The notes: generated from the sequence alone by a model not told the origin. DNA of 64,000 nt from Zantedeschia hybrid cultivar (GCA_030544215.1 JARZZO010000009.1:50277129-50341128); one strand, 5' to 3'; positions 1 through 11,042 are shown, counted from the stretch's first letter. A program made the numbers and translations.

Positions 1-900
1 AACCTCAAAGAACCATCCTTCTTCCTAACGAACAGAATGGGACCACCCCACGGAGAAGTGTTGGGCGGATAAAACCCTTATCCAGCAAATTATGCAACTG
101 CACCTTCAACTCAGCGAGTTCGGCTAGAGCCATCAGAGACGGGGCCTTAGATAAGGATGCCATACCCGGTGCAAGCTCAATAGTGATCTCAACCTCCCGC
201 TGAAGAGGAAGGCCATGCAACTCCTCGAGAAACACATCAATAAAATCACATACTACTGGCACCCCCAAAGAACTAGAAACACTATCATCACAGGCTACAA
301 CTATTGAGGCAAGGAAGGCCTCACAGCCACCAACAAGTAACCTCTAAGGTTTAAAAGCCAAAATAAGAATACCACGAGAAGAGAGCCTAATATATTGGAA
401 ATAGAAGGCCGGAACGCCCGGAATGGAGAAGCGCACCCTCTTCCTATGGCAATCCACCTCAACATAATAGGCCTCCAACCAGTCCATGCCCAAGATGACA
501 TCAAAGTCTCGAATGACGAGCATAGCCAACTGGGCAGGTAGCTGGTGACCCTCAATGACTAAGGGAACCTCGCTCAAACAATTATAAGTCAACAGGAAAT
601 CTCCGGAAGGAACCTCAACCATCAGCCCATTAAAAATCTCATCAATGGGTGCAGAAAGAACATCTATGAACTACTTGGAAATAAAAGAATGTGAAGCACC
701 CAAATCAATCAATATATGAGCGGAGTTCCCAAGGACAGAAAGTGTACCTTCTACCAAGTTAGACGCACGAGCCTCCTTCCTAGTGATAATGAGAACTTTC
801 CCCTGGGTCCTCTTCTTCTTCTGGTCTCTAGGTCCCTGCCTCTGACCCTGCCTCTGCGGGAAACTCCTCGCCAAATGGCCTTGCTAGCCACAAGTATAGC
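1..900 (-). pseudogene. gypsy pol: retropepsin and start of reverse transcriptase (degenerate, partial)
   Basis: From right to left, the minus strand encodes the retropepsin entry (LIDLGASHSFIS, about 675-715), the protease tail with the family signature DVILGMDWL (about 485-515), and the N-terminal RT block (VVCDF...EELHGLP...ELAELKVQL...LLDKGFIRP, 268-75). The protease active site, usually D-[ST]-G, reads D-L-G, so the enzyme is expected to be dead. After GFIRP the frame slips by one: the SPWGGPILFVRKKDGS block continues to base 1 in another frame. Further breaks lie between protease and RT. The palm of RT is outside the window. Family assignment is safe; exact boundaries between domains are approximate. 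Confidence 0.88.
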
Positions 901-1190
901 ACCTCCCTAAAAAGGCGGGGTACTGAGTCCCACCATAGGTACCACTATAATGACGACAAGTCGTTGAAAGTGTATCTTCCATCAAGTTAGACGCACGAGC
1001 CTCCTTCCTAATGATAACGAGAACTTTCCCTTGGGTCCTCTTCTTCTGGTCTCTAGGTCCCTGCCTCTGACCCTGCCTCTGCGGGAAATTCCTCGCCAAA
1101 TGGCCTTGCTAGCCACAAGTATAGCACCTCCCTAAAAAGGCGGGGCACTGAGTCCCACTATGGGTACCACTATAATGACAACAAGTTGTC
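738..1190 (-). repeat. Tandem duplication of 225-228 bp across the gag zinc knuckle
   Basis: Unit 1 (738-965) and unit 2 (966-1190) are close copies in direct tandem; they differ by a 3-bp CTT step in the KKKR run and scattered substitutions. Each holds the CYTCG half of the CCHC zinc knuckle followed by a TAG stop and a basic RQGQRQGPRDQKK stretch. Because both units carry the same TAG (expected CAG, Gln), that mutation probably came before the duplication, or was copied by gene conversion. Confidence 0.9.
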
Positions 1191-2071
1191 GGAACTCTCT
1201 GGGCTGCCTCTTGCTGTGTGCTGGATGCCGACTGGCTCAGTTGGGTCTGTCTGGGTCTGCTGCTACCGCTTCTGTCGTTGTCGCCTCGGAAAAACCTCCT
1301 AAATCTAGATCCGAGTGAAGATGCTCCCAAACCCGATGAAGGAGTTATTGCTGCTGTCTTCCCTTTGTCATAAGTCGGTCCCTGAGTTGCCAGTCCCCTC
1401 TCCCGAGCCATCTGGTCATGCTGCGCCTCCACTATCATTGCATATTTCACTGTTGATGCTAAATTTAAGCAACAATGGGATGCCACCAGACTCCTCAAGT
1501 CGAACCTCAGTCCGTCAACGAACCTTTCGGTCCATCTCTCCTCATCTTCTAAAATGAAGGGCACAAATCTCCCTAAAGAGACAAACTTCATCTGGTAGAG
1601 CATTGTCATGCTCCCTTGGGTCAACTCCATCATAAACACCCTCTCCTTAGCTTTCTGGATATGCCTAGGGAAGTATTGCCTGTTGAACTCCTTCACAAAT
1701 GTCTCTTATGGAATCATCCTGAGATTCTTATCTGCATATGTCATGTTCTTCAGGGTGGTCCACCAATCATAGGTATCATCTTTCAACATGAAGGTAGCCA
1801 ACATAGTCCTTTCAACCACCGCATAGTCTAAAGTGTCGAAGGTCTTTTCCATCTCCTTTAGCCAATGAGCTGTCTCATCAGGGTCAGGATGACTGGTGAA
1901 ATGAGGCGGCCTTAGCTTTAGGAATTTCTCCAAAGCTGCCGAAGACCCTCCCCGAACACTAGAATTCTCACTAGGATCTCGAGCGTGATACCTAGTCATC
2001 ATTTCCATCATTGCTTCTACAAAGCGCTCCATGTTCTGCCTACCGGCCTCAGACCCACTAGAGATATCTCC
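1109..2071 (-). pseudogene. gypsy gag, main body (disrupted)
   Basis: Retrotransposon gag domain: MERFVEAMMEMMTRY, then the capsid-like block LKLRPPHFTSHPDPDETAHW...LATFMLKDDTYDWW, then a second block from VKEFNRQYFP through ELTQGSMTMLYQMKF to the knuckle CYTCG. A TAA stop at about 1709 separates the two blocks and a TAG cuts the knuckle, so at least two nonsense changes are present. The true start lies on the other side of an inserted LTR, at 4825, with codons MALRKRVPVIRD, then TAG, then GD before the insertion point. The ATG at 2194 is inside the inserted LTR and is not the gag start. Gag would package element RNA into cytoplasmic particles. Confidence 0.9.
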
Positions 2072-2159
2072 TGTAAGGACTGAGGTTTCGGATTCAATAT
2101 TCGGGTCGGGTTCGGGCCGGATCTCCTGGTTTGGACCCTGTGGAGTCTTGAGAGTTTTG

Positions 2160-2492
2160 ACTGAATGACGTCTGCACTGCTCGACGCCTTTCAAAAGGCG
2201 TCAGGTTGTGTGGACGCCATTTAAGTCTGCTTGCTGTTACACCACGTGTGCGCCACGTGGGCGGGTTTCGGGCCGCGAGAGTACGGCCCCTGTCTTGTCG
2301 TCTGAACGGCGTCCACGATGGGCGACGCCATTCAGACTGCGACCCTGCGATGTCAGAGTACGGTGCTTGTCTTGTCAGCTGAACGGCGTCTGTGGTGGTC
2401 GACGCGTTTCAGAGCGCTGTCAGTACGGCCCATCCTGTCAGACTGATTGGCGTCTGTCTCGATCGACGCGTTTTAGGCAGTTTCTGATTGAC
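2160..2492 (+). repeat. Cluster of GGCGTC-(N)-GACGCC hairpin motifs, patch 1
   Basis: About five imperfect palindromes of roughly 30 bp each. Every one starts GAA or AAA then nGCGTC, has a spacer of 8-12 bases, and ends GACGC followed by a T-run ending in AG or AAG. Examples start near 2162, 2190, 2303, 2382 and 2443. Spacers differ while the arms are kept, which suggests the arms are the selected or homogenised part. They lie on the 5' side of the CT-rich stretch of the LTR. Confidence 0.8.
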
Positions 2493-3029
2493 CCCGCGAA
2501 GCCTCCCCTTCTTTCCCTCATTCTCGCCTTCACTCTCTCTCTCCTCGCTCTCTCCGCCCTCTCCGACTCTCTTTTCCCCTTTCCCTTCCTCTCCATCCTC
2601 TTCCACCACTCCAACACCTCCCTACCTCTCACCTCTACCACCACCACTTCCTTCGCGGCGTTCCATTCTCCGGACGGCGGCCGACGTCCCGACGGAGTGG
2701 CGACGTCCTCGGGGGTACCGGCGGCGGTCTGCGGTGCGGCGGGTCGGCGGCACGGAGCTTGGAGGAGTTCAAGAACCGGTAGGGGGACGAACCTTGCATG
2801 AATCGTGATTATCTTGTTTCTGGTTCCCTTGGCGTGGCATGATATGTTTTGGGGTTAGACTGAGCATGTTTAGGGGGTTTTCTTGTGGGAATGGCCGTGT
2901 TAGGGATTGTGGAATTGTAGCATGCTTGTGGTAGTTGATTTCCCTTTCCTCCCCCTTCTGTTTTGGGCATTTTCAGGGTGTTTGGGGTTAAGGGAGAGAC
3001 CCTCGGATCGAACCAGAGAACTAGGTTTT

Positions 3030-3395
3030 TGGCGCTAAACGGCGTCGTGCCTGGTCGACGCCTTTTAGAAGGACGTCATGGCAGGACGACGCTTTTTAGG
3101 GCGAAAACCTCCCTGTTCGAGGTTTCGTTGTACGGGGTTCTAGCGCTAAAAGACGTCATGTATGGACGACGCCTTTTAGAAGGACGTCGGACCATCATGA
3201 CGCCTTTTAGGTAGGAAATCACCCCGACTGAGGCTTCTGCAAATCTGAAATTCTGGGGTGAATGGCGTCTGTAGGTTCTGACACGTTTTAAAAGGGCGGC
3301 TTCCCAGGTGGACGTGTTTTAAAGCATAATCTGTTTTAAATGAACCTGTTTGAGGGGCTTGAATGGCGTCGACCTCGATCGACACGATTCAAGAC
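3030..3395 (+). repeat. Cluster of GGCGTC-(N)-GACGCC hairpin motifs, patch 2
   Basis: About seven more motifs of the same design (near 3035, 3068, 3150, 3180, 3260, 3295, 3366), several placed head to tail and sharing an AAAAGG or TTTTAGAAGG junction. They lie on the 3' side of the CT-rich stretch of the same LTR. The arms often decay at CpG positions. Confidence 0.8.
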
Positions 3396-4968
3396 AGAAC
3401 TGCTTAACTCCTGTTATTTAACACATGTTTCACGGTTGGATGGTTCAAATGCATGCTTTAAGCTGTATGTTGAGACGGAGGTTTACTGTGCGAATGAAAT
3501 CATGTTATATGTGTGTGTTTATGCGGATATGGAATCGGAATAACTGTGGTTTACGTTTGTCACCTTGGGCCGATGGGGAAGGGCCATGGTGTCTGTGAGG
3601 CATTGTGCCGTACCGGTGGGAGGAGTGGTACATGTTGTGTTTTACCTTTGGCTGAGGGAAGCAGAACCACCTTGAGCCCGTCGGGCCGGAGTAGCCGGTG
3701 CGCTATCCGAGGGGTTGCTGTTTGGTCTCAGCGGGTCGGGATTTTCCTGTTTGTCGTGGCAGCTTCCGGCGCGCTTCTTGCTGTGGAGCTGGTTGTGGTA
3801 CTGTTGGAGTTGTTTTACCCCTGTAGCCACTGGGCCTGATGTGACCTTTGATCAAGGTTACGAGTGGTACCCTTCGCCCTTTGGCCTGACGCAGCCCGGG
3901 AGGTTAGGGTTGTGGGTAGTTCCTGTAGCTTCGGCTTGACGGGGGTTCGCCGGTCCCCAGGGCCCTCCTGAAGCGCCGAGGCCTGGCGTGGAGGCAATCC
4001 GGTCGATAGGACAGTAGTCTAGACTGCTTGTGTGCACACGTAGCTGGGCAGTGGTGGTACACTGGTCCCAGCTAGTCCTAGTTTGACTCACTGCCTCACC
4101 CTACGGTGCCCCGGAACACTGTAGGGGCGGACAGGCGTGAGTGTTGGTGGTGTTGTGAGGCGACGTTTGACTTCGGTCGACAGTGTGGTTCGGTCGCTTT
4201 GTGGACTTTGACTGTGAGACGTGACTTTGTGTTGGGTTCTTCGGGTTATTTAGAACTGTTCCCGTTTCACTGCTTATGCATACGTTTCATATCAGGTTTT
4301 GAGTGCTATGTTTACTGCTTTATTTAATTGCCATATATCTGTATTGTTGCACTTGTGGGTGTGTGAGTGGGAGGCAGGGGATCGGATGATCCCTACTGAG
4401 CCCAATTCTGGTGTGGCTCACTCCCTGCGGTTTCAGGTGTGGACCTCGTGGCGTGTGGCGGCGTGTGGTGTCTTCTTAGTGTGCGGACCAGCAGCTATCT
4501 CAGTCTCCGGGGTATGCCCCGATGTTGTTGTACTTTGCTTCTGCCTGTACTTATTTAATTTGTTGGACCATGTAATTATTGTTGGACTGTATACGGACAT
4601 TGTTAATCTCTTTCCTGCGCACTTGTACCTTCCTTGTAGTCCGTGAGATTGTTATATTTAGCCTTGTTTAACGCTCACTCCTCCAGATGTGTTGTGTGAG
4701 ATCCGGGTGTGAACCCGCAGTTAATGGGCCGACATCTATTTAGTGATCGGGTCTCCAGTCATAGGATGGCAGGTCGTTACATCTCCCTAATCACGAATAA
4801 CTGGCACTCTCTTTCTAAGAGCCATCTAATTCGCCTACAATCACATAAATTAGAAACTTATAATTAGATCCCAAAACCTAAATTGTTGTCGTGCCTGTAC
4901 GGGATAATGTATTCATTTGCTGAATTATGGTATTTAACCTAATTATTCATCTATTTGCCAGACCGAAT

Positions 4969-4980
4969 GCTCTGATACCA
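4969..4980 (-). other. Primer-binding site for initiator-Met tRNA
   Basis: The minus strand reads TGGTATCAGAGC, the standard plant iMet primer site, two bases after the LTR end (TTACA at 4983). It fixes the orientation of the element, marks 4983-7012 as the 5' LTR, and defines the sense direction for the whole LTR family in this window. The 144 bases to the gag start at 4825 are leader. Confidence 0.95.
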
Positions 4981-4982
4981 AC

Positions 4983-7012
4983 TGTAATGACCCGTCACCC
5001 TATAATCGGGTATCCGATTATTAAATGGGTACCGAATCATTAAAATTAAGAACCAAACTAGGATCTCAAATAAGTCTAGGAAATAAATGATAAACTAAGC
5101 TAAACAATCCATACAACATAGAATTGTAAAGAAGGTGCAGGAATTAAAATTTATTACAATTCGACCGACTCAGCAAATAATTACATACTCTAACGGAAAG
5201 GAAAATAATTATGCGTACAGGCCTGAAAAGGGTAAGTACAACTACGACGGAGTATATCCCGGAGCAGTGGTTGCTGGCACACAACTGGGGAGGAACCTTA
5301 CAACCTCTACGCCTATTGAGAACCCTCATCTGAAACTGCAGGGGGTAAGTCACACCAGAATGGACTCAGTAGGGATCCTTTGATCCCCACCTCCCACACG
5401 CACACCCACAATTGTAACAACACAAGGATATAGGTAGATAAGCATAAATAAGGCAGAGAAGCTACAACCATAATGGCGAGATATGAAATCCATGCATTTG
5501 TAAATGCAACAGGCACAATTCTAAAACAACTCAACTCAATACCAAAGTTTGCAACCAACATTCCGGTTAAACACCAAACTACACAGCCGAACGCGACAAA
5601 CACCGACCCGCTGGGATGGAACAACAACCGCTCAGATAGCGTGCTGGCTACTCCGGCCTTTCTAGCTCTAGGTGGTTTTGCCTCCTCTTAGCCACGAGTG
5701 ACACTCTAAAATGTACCACTCTCACACCGGTACTAGCTATTATCCCGGAGCACACCAGGTGACCCTCGTCTACTAGGCGTCACCTTGTCACTCCCACACC
5801 GACATAGGGTGTCAAGCACTAACAACTATCACTCTAGGTCCACGATCACATAAACACAACACAATGCGATCCGGTCACATGAAAATCCCCGCCCCCGATG
5901 TATGATCTCAAGCATGCATTTGATAGGATTGTCTAACAATATACAAAAATCTATTTAACATTTTTATAACAATCATACATGCTAAATGCAGGGAATTAAG
6001 GGGCTCTGGCTTGAATCGCGTCGCCCATGGCCGACGTCATTCAAAGTCCTAAAATTGGTTCCCACAAAAACGGGCCTTGAGAGATAAGGGACTTGAGCCT
6101 AAATCGCGTCGCCCATAGTCGATACCATTTAAATAGCGTCACATGGTCGCAACGCCAGTTAACGCCCGAAAATCGAACTGCCCTCTAGCATCTAGGCCTA
6201 AATTGCGTCGCCCATCACCGACACGAATTGCAAATCACGTCACCCTTACTCGACGCCATTTAGCGCCCGAAACAGGATTTTCCTCCGGCCTTCTCCGAGT
6301 CACAACATGGGATTTCCTCCCAAATCGCCTCTAAACGCCAAAAATAGAAAAGGTAGGGGAGAATCCAAATAACTATAATGAAAACACATCAATCTCCATT
6401 TCATAAAAACGAGCATTTCCATCAAAACTCCCTAAACATGTTCATTCTACTCCAAAATCCTCACATCTCCAAAACATGTTCCAAAGCAGGAAATCATGGT
6501 TTAAATCAAACGAATCACGTGTAAGGATCGTCACCCTATCAGTTACTTGAACTACTCTTAGCTCCGTACCGCCGTCACTCCACCGGGACGTCGGCCGTTG
6601 TCCGGAGAGCAAGGTGTTGCCGAGGAGATGGTGGTGGTAGTGGTGAGAGGTAGGAGTGTATTGGAGTGGTGGAAGAGGAAGAAGAGGAAGAGGAAGGGAA
6701 AGAGAGAGTCGGAGAGATTCGGAGAGAGGGAAGAGAGAGAGAGGAAATGGGAGAATGAGAGAAAGGAGGGAGGGCTTGGGACGTCAAACCGAAAAAAGCT
6801 AAATTGCGTCGTTCCCAGACAACGCCATTCAGACGACATGACGGGGTCGTACACTGACAGATTTCTAAATGGCGTCAGCCATGCAAGACTTCATTCAGAC
6901 GACAAGACCGAGGCCGTATACTCACGTCCTAACACCCGCTCACGCGGCACACCAGCAAGGCTTCTAAATGGCATCCCCATAGGCTGCCGCCATTCAAACC
7001 TCAGTCCTTACA
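4983..7012 (-). mobile_element. 5' LTR of the minus-strand gypsy element
   Basis: On the plus strand it starts TGTAATGACCCG and ends CAGTCCTTACA, and it is followed on the minus strand by the primer site. It is 2030 bp. Compared with the copies at 29128 and 40124, about 100 bp is missing just inside its right edge (the GGGTCCGACACCGAAAC block). It holds about eight hairpin motifs at 6013-6275 and 6795-6995, and a GA-rich block at 6640-6775 between them. Its outer target duplication would be AATTC at 7013-7017; the partner lies outside the window. Small open frames inside are low-complexity shadows. Confidence 0.92.
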
Positions 7013-7557
7013 AATTCCGCTCAAAGAATAAATTACACAACCTTGTTTCTAGCTTGGCTTATTTATTGACTAGAGTTCTATCATCTTGTAAGAAATAGAC
7101 TCCCATATCAAAAATTTTACACTTGTCAATTGGCTTGTACAATCATGAAAAGTATATGTGTTATTAGAAACAACCAGGAAAATCATTACTAGAATGTTAT
7201 GACTTGACCACAACACATAATCTGGGAGTAGTAGTACAAAACAAATTTAAATGTTATATTTCTTAGTATACTTTTGAAAGATAATGTAAAAGGTTGAGAC
7301 AAAGAGATAAATCGAAGGTAGTATTGGTAAAAGGCCTCTTGAACAAAGGTCTACATTATTAATTGCTTTCCATGGTCATATGTTTCACCTGATGCAAGCC
7401 CAATCTCATTCACTAGCATAGAGCTCCAAAGCATTTAGTATTCACTCTGTTGAGCTGCTTGTGTATTTGTCTAGATGTCAGCAAATTCCTGTCACTAAGT
7501 TTGGCCTACGGACTATGAGTACTTTGTAAGCTGAAGTGCAATATTCTCCTATGGCAG
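7013..7557. other. Unassigned stretch between LTR and primase relic
   Basis: AT-rich sequence without a convincing gene. It may be the remains of an upstream intron of the primase copy, because the next recognisable piece is an exon with a proper acceptor at 7555-7557. No repeat or RNA gene is seen. Confidence 0.5.
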
Positions 7558-10541
7558 GCAAACTCTTTCCATATGCTGATATTTTCAAATGGCTGTCGTA
7601 TGGAAAAGGTACGATTTTTTGTCTTAGTGATCTAATTCTTTTTTCATCTATTTATTCTTGTCGATTTTACTTTGTTTCATATTTCGGGTATTTTTCTGCA
7701 GACGGAAAGCATCCAGCATGTGATCAATCTTACTTTGGCTGGAGAGAATTTTCCTTTAGATAATGATATATTTGTGTTTCCAGTCCTTTGGTACTGCAGT
7801 GGAAATGAAGAATTCTATCAAAGCGAAGTGTCCTTTTAAAATTGACCTTGGCCTATATATAGTGTAGATGTATTGCACATTTCCTGTTTTTCAGCTCGGG
7901 TTATTTTACATTATTTTTTATTTTCCTATGATCATACTCTCAATATCAATGTTTCTGTTTTTTGCTAATTTTACCACTGCCTGCAAAAGGGCATGCATAT
8001 GCACAATCAGGGAATAATGTTTTCACACTTGTTGAAAGAGAACTTTGTTTTTGATACAGTAAGCTTACAAGTTTCTGTCGACATGTCGCCTGTCATCAAA
8101 GACAATGTATGGCAGGCTAGCCTAAGCAGTTTACATGGTGCATATTTTCAACAGGATATGACGGATTATGATGATGTTCGTCACTGCTGCTCAGAGGCTG
8201 ATGTCTGCTTAGACTGCTGGCCTTTAATGACTGCTGCTATTAAAGTGATGGATACTGCTCTCAGAGGTTAAAATTATACTTCTGTTTTTTTCTATCATGG
8301 ATATTCAATTTCTTCATGTCTCAAATTTTGATGGTGCACTACTAAATACTTACTGCACCTGCAATCAGAAGTACAAATGGCATACATTTGTGTACTGCAC
8401 CTTCAACTTGTGTTTGATTTTGATGTTGTTGATTTTAATATTGCAGATGATTTGGTCTTAGTCACATCCTTTGGGTATATAGTGGTAGGCGTGGTGTCCA
8501 TTGTTGGGTTTGTGATGGAAGAGCAAGAAGGTAGTTAATGTGAAGTGAGCACCGTATTTTGAATGTCTTTGTTTATGTTTTGAACAAATGCGAAGTTGAC
8601 CATGACTACTATGCCTCCAGGTTCAGCAATGAACAAAGGGCGGCAGTTGCTGACTACTTCCATGTGTATAAGGTGTCAATATCTCTTTTATGGTAAAGCA
8701 CATTTTTATTTATCACTCTTACCCTGTTACTAGCATGATTATGTCTTCATATTTTGCTGATCTAGGGCAATGAAAATAGTCTGAAGAAAGTATCTTTGAC
8801 GGGTTCAGCACTACATCCCTTCCTTGTGTGAATCTTGAGCTGTTCATTATATGAATCAGCATATGCTAACTTGATGGTGTCCAATTACTGTTCTTGAATG
8901 GTATTGTTTACGTCTTGCAGAATATTGTATACTGATGTTCTTAAGAACTTTTTTGAGGAAAAGGTGCTTCCTTCCCAAAAGTTGTTTGCTACAGAGGAGA
9001 GATATCAAAAAATACTTGACCTCATTCCCAATGAATGTGAGTAATCCACATTGGTCGCCTCAAGCTCTACTTGATCTAGACTATCCCTCTTATTCATTTT
9101 CTAGATGCTCAATTTTTTCAGCCATTGTTTCTGAACTTCAAGAGAAGTGGAATTCGAATCGTCACTCATCCATTTCAAAAGAAGATGTTAATATCTTTCG
9201 GTGGGAGCAACTAAAGCATGCACTGCAGTCTGCAAAGCAGAAAGTATGAGAAAGTTGGTAACTTGAGGCAGTAACCATATTTATTTTTGCATTAAGTTTT
9301 AATAAGCTGTTGGAAAGTTTCTCTCTTTATTCATTACCTCCCATAAAAAGCAACGAAATGAATTGGGAAGCATGTCGTATCTCAGGGACTTCGTAGATGT
9401 GTGGAAGAGATTGTTTTCTCCTCTATGTATCCAAGGCTTGACATGGAGATCTGCAGAGCTCCTTTTCCTTCAGTTATTAATTTAGATATGCAGGTTTTGA
9501 AGCTGCTTTCTCCCATGGTTGTTACCGTTACCTCATACAGGTCTCCAAAAACATGAACCATTTGCTGAAGGCATCGTTCTGTGTACATCCCAAAACAGGT
9601 CGGCAGTATGCAGATATTACGTTTGAAATTTGAGGTATCAAGCGGGAGCAAGAAGAACACAGTAGGAATGAAATGGGTGTAGAGGTGGGGAATATTCCCC
9701 AATTTTATATTTTAACTTTCTTTTTAGGGAACTGGATGCAGAGCAGAAGCACTTTTGGAATGGGTTTAATATCAAAATTGGTGAATCCTGCTCTTAGCAG
9801 CAGAGATTGTTTTCTCCTCTATGTATACAAGGCTTGACATGGAGATCTGCAGAGCCCCTTTTCCTCTAGTTATTAATTTAGATATGCAGCTTTTGAAGCT
9901 GCTTTCTCCCATGGTTGTTACCTAATATAGGTCTCCAAACACATGAACCATTTGCTGAAGGCACCGTTCTGTGTACAACTGTACATCCCAAAACAGGTTG
10001 GCAGTATGCAGATATTACTTTTGAAATTTGTGGTATTGAGCGGGAGCAAGAACATAGTAGGAGTGAAATGGATGTAGAGGTGGGGAATATTTCCCAAGTT
10101 TATATTTTAACTTTCTTTGTAGGGAACTGGATGAAGAGCAGCACTTTTGGAGTGGGTTTGATAGCAAAATTGGTGAATCCTGCTCTTAGTAGCAGGATTC
10201 ACCTATTTTGGTATCATTCCTGCTTTCAAAAGCACTCCCACTCCCCATCCTTCCTCCTAGTCCCCCAGGGAAATTTGAATGGAAAATTAGAACATTCCCT
10301 GCTCCCATCCATTGCTGCCTCCTTGACCACTCAATGCAACTATAATCCTTCTTGTAAGTTTTTAACCTTGTGGGAGCCAGACTTCTTCTTATTCCAGATC
10401 TTTCTACCATTAAATGTCAAAAAATTTAAGTTGTGGCATATTTTCATTCATGGTTCACATTGTTCAGGACGTGTATGTATTCCTATTGATCCCTATAATT
10501 CCGATGATTTCGACCTTACAACAGTGCCGACACTTCCTGAG
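7558..10541 (+). pseudogene. DNA primase small subunit (PRIM1-like) pseudogene with introns
   Basis: The primase small subunit makes RNA primers for DNA polymerase alpha in the nucleus. Twelve exon pieces can be followed: 7558-7608 (GKLFPYADIFKWLSYGK), 7702-about 7866 (DGKHPACDQSYFG...), about 7989-8058 (VFT...ERE, FD), 8155-8266 (DMTDYDDVRHCC...CLDCWPLM), 8447-8530 (SHILWVYSGRRGVHCWVC), 8621-8672, 8766-8825 (GNENSLKKVSLTG), 8921-9036 (FFEEKVLPSQKL), 9122-9243 (SELQEKW...SISKEDVN), 9386-9448 (GLRRCVEEIVFS), 9541-9598 (VSKNMNHLLK), 10468-10541 (RVCIPIDP...TVPTLPE). The catalytic region around D-x-D-M-T-D-Y-D-D is split between exons as in a normal gene. Frameshifts occur in the second, third, fifth and eighth pieces, one donor reads AT instead of GT (after 9448), and exons 10-11 are duplicated. 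The first exon(s) and the C-terminal exons are missing. Retained introns mean a duplicated or degraded genomic copy, not a processed one. Confidence 0.93.
9407..10195 (+). repeat. Tandem duplication (396-bp offset) inside the primase relic
   Basis: Unit 1 at 9407-9802 and unit 2 from 9803 to about 10195 are near copies. Each holds the end of exon 10 (VEEIVFSSMYPRLDME, with MYT in unit 2), an intron piece and exon 11 (VSK.MNHLLK). Unit 2 has an extra 8 bases near 9977 that shift exon 11. The duplication alone would break the protein. Confidence 0.88.
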
Positions 10542-10868
10542 GTAATAAATTCTTTGTTCTTTCTTCATGTTATTGCCCATCATTAATGATCTCAGAAACC
10601 AAAATTGTTTTGATAAATAGGATGATTGGCACCTCAAATGTCAGGTTCACGATGCATGCCATAGTGTGCAACTTGTCATCATAGGTTCTTTTGCTGTCTT
10701 CTTCCGGTGCAAAGGGCATTCTTCTATTCCATGGCCTGATGGCCGAGTTTTAATTTGTTCATAATTTTTTTCATCTAACTATAATTTTTTAGTATATCAT
10801 TGATTATTAGGAGAATGTTCTACCCATAATTGCCTATGAACATTGATCTGTTATAAATATTCTTTGAA
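10542..10868. other. Unassigned stretch after the primase relic
   Basis: No coding similarity to the expected C-terminal primase exons. A short tandem triplet of ATTATTGTC-like units lies just beyond it at about 10910-10938. Confidence 0.4.
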
Positions 10869-11042
10869 TGTTGTGTAAATTGTAGTGATAGATTTAGTCA
10901 TTAGTTAGGCATTATTGTCATTATTGTCATTATTGTCTTTCTTGTTTTATTAGTCTTTACTCTTTTGTTCCCTGGTCTTTATGTTAATACTTAATAGGGG
11001 TAAAAGGGTCATTAGTGCTTGTATGCATTTTTGCCCTAACAG

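Larger units (their letters stand above)
2072..4781 (+). mobile_element. Solo LTR (gypsy family, plus sense), TSD TCTCC, nested in gag
   Basis: Begins TGTAAGGACTGAGG and ends GTCGTTACA, giving TGTAA...TTACA termini. It is flanked by the exact 5-bp duplication TCTCC at 2067-2071 and 4782-4786, so both ends are certain. It is related to the minus-sense LTRs at 4983-7012, 29128-31153 and 40124-42178, but about 0.65 kb longer (2710 bp). No internal region is present, so it is a solo LTR left after LTR-LTR recombination. It contains a CT-rich stretch (about 2510-2640) and two patches of GGCGTC/GACGCC hairpin motifs. Long readable frames inside it (for example 2208-2801, 3513-3839) have no recognisable homology and are not called as genes. 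Confidence 0.95.
1..7012 (-). mobile_element. Ty3/gypsy LTR retrotransposon, 5' half, minus strand, left-truncated by window
   Basis: Read on the minus strand the order is 5' LTR (7012-4983), tRNA-iMet primer-binding site (4980-4969), short leader, gag start at 4825, gag body, protease, and the start of reverse transcriptase at the window edge. The order gag-protease-RT, one LTR family at the 5' end and an iMet primer site are the evidence for a Ty3/gypsy element; the protease style (DVILGMDWL) fits Del/Tekay-like chromoviruses, which is inference. The coding part has several stops and frameshifts, so it cannot move by itself. It is interrupted in gag by a plus-sense solo LTR (2072-4781). RNase H, integrase and the 3' LTR would lie left of the window. 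The LTR edge at 7012 abuts the remains of a primase gene, possibly inside an early intron. Confidence 0.9.

Noticed and set aside
2072..2194. Apparent gag start Met at 2194 on the minus strand
   Set aside because: The N-terminal 41 codons are LTR sequence read through the insertion point; the true start is across the LTR at 4825.
2208..2808. Long overlapping open frames on both strands rich in Ser, Arg, Pro or Leu
   Set aside because: They lie in the CT-rich stretch of an LTR with fixed ends and target duplication, and show no protein similarity; composition explains the lack of stops.
3513..3839. 108-codon open frame with a hydrophobic C-terminus
   Set aside because: Inside the same solo LTR, absent as a frame in the related LTRs, no domain.
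10910..10938. Three ATTATTGTC units as a possible regulatory array
   Set aside because: Too short and simple; normal microsatellite slippage near an LTR start.
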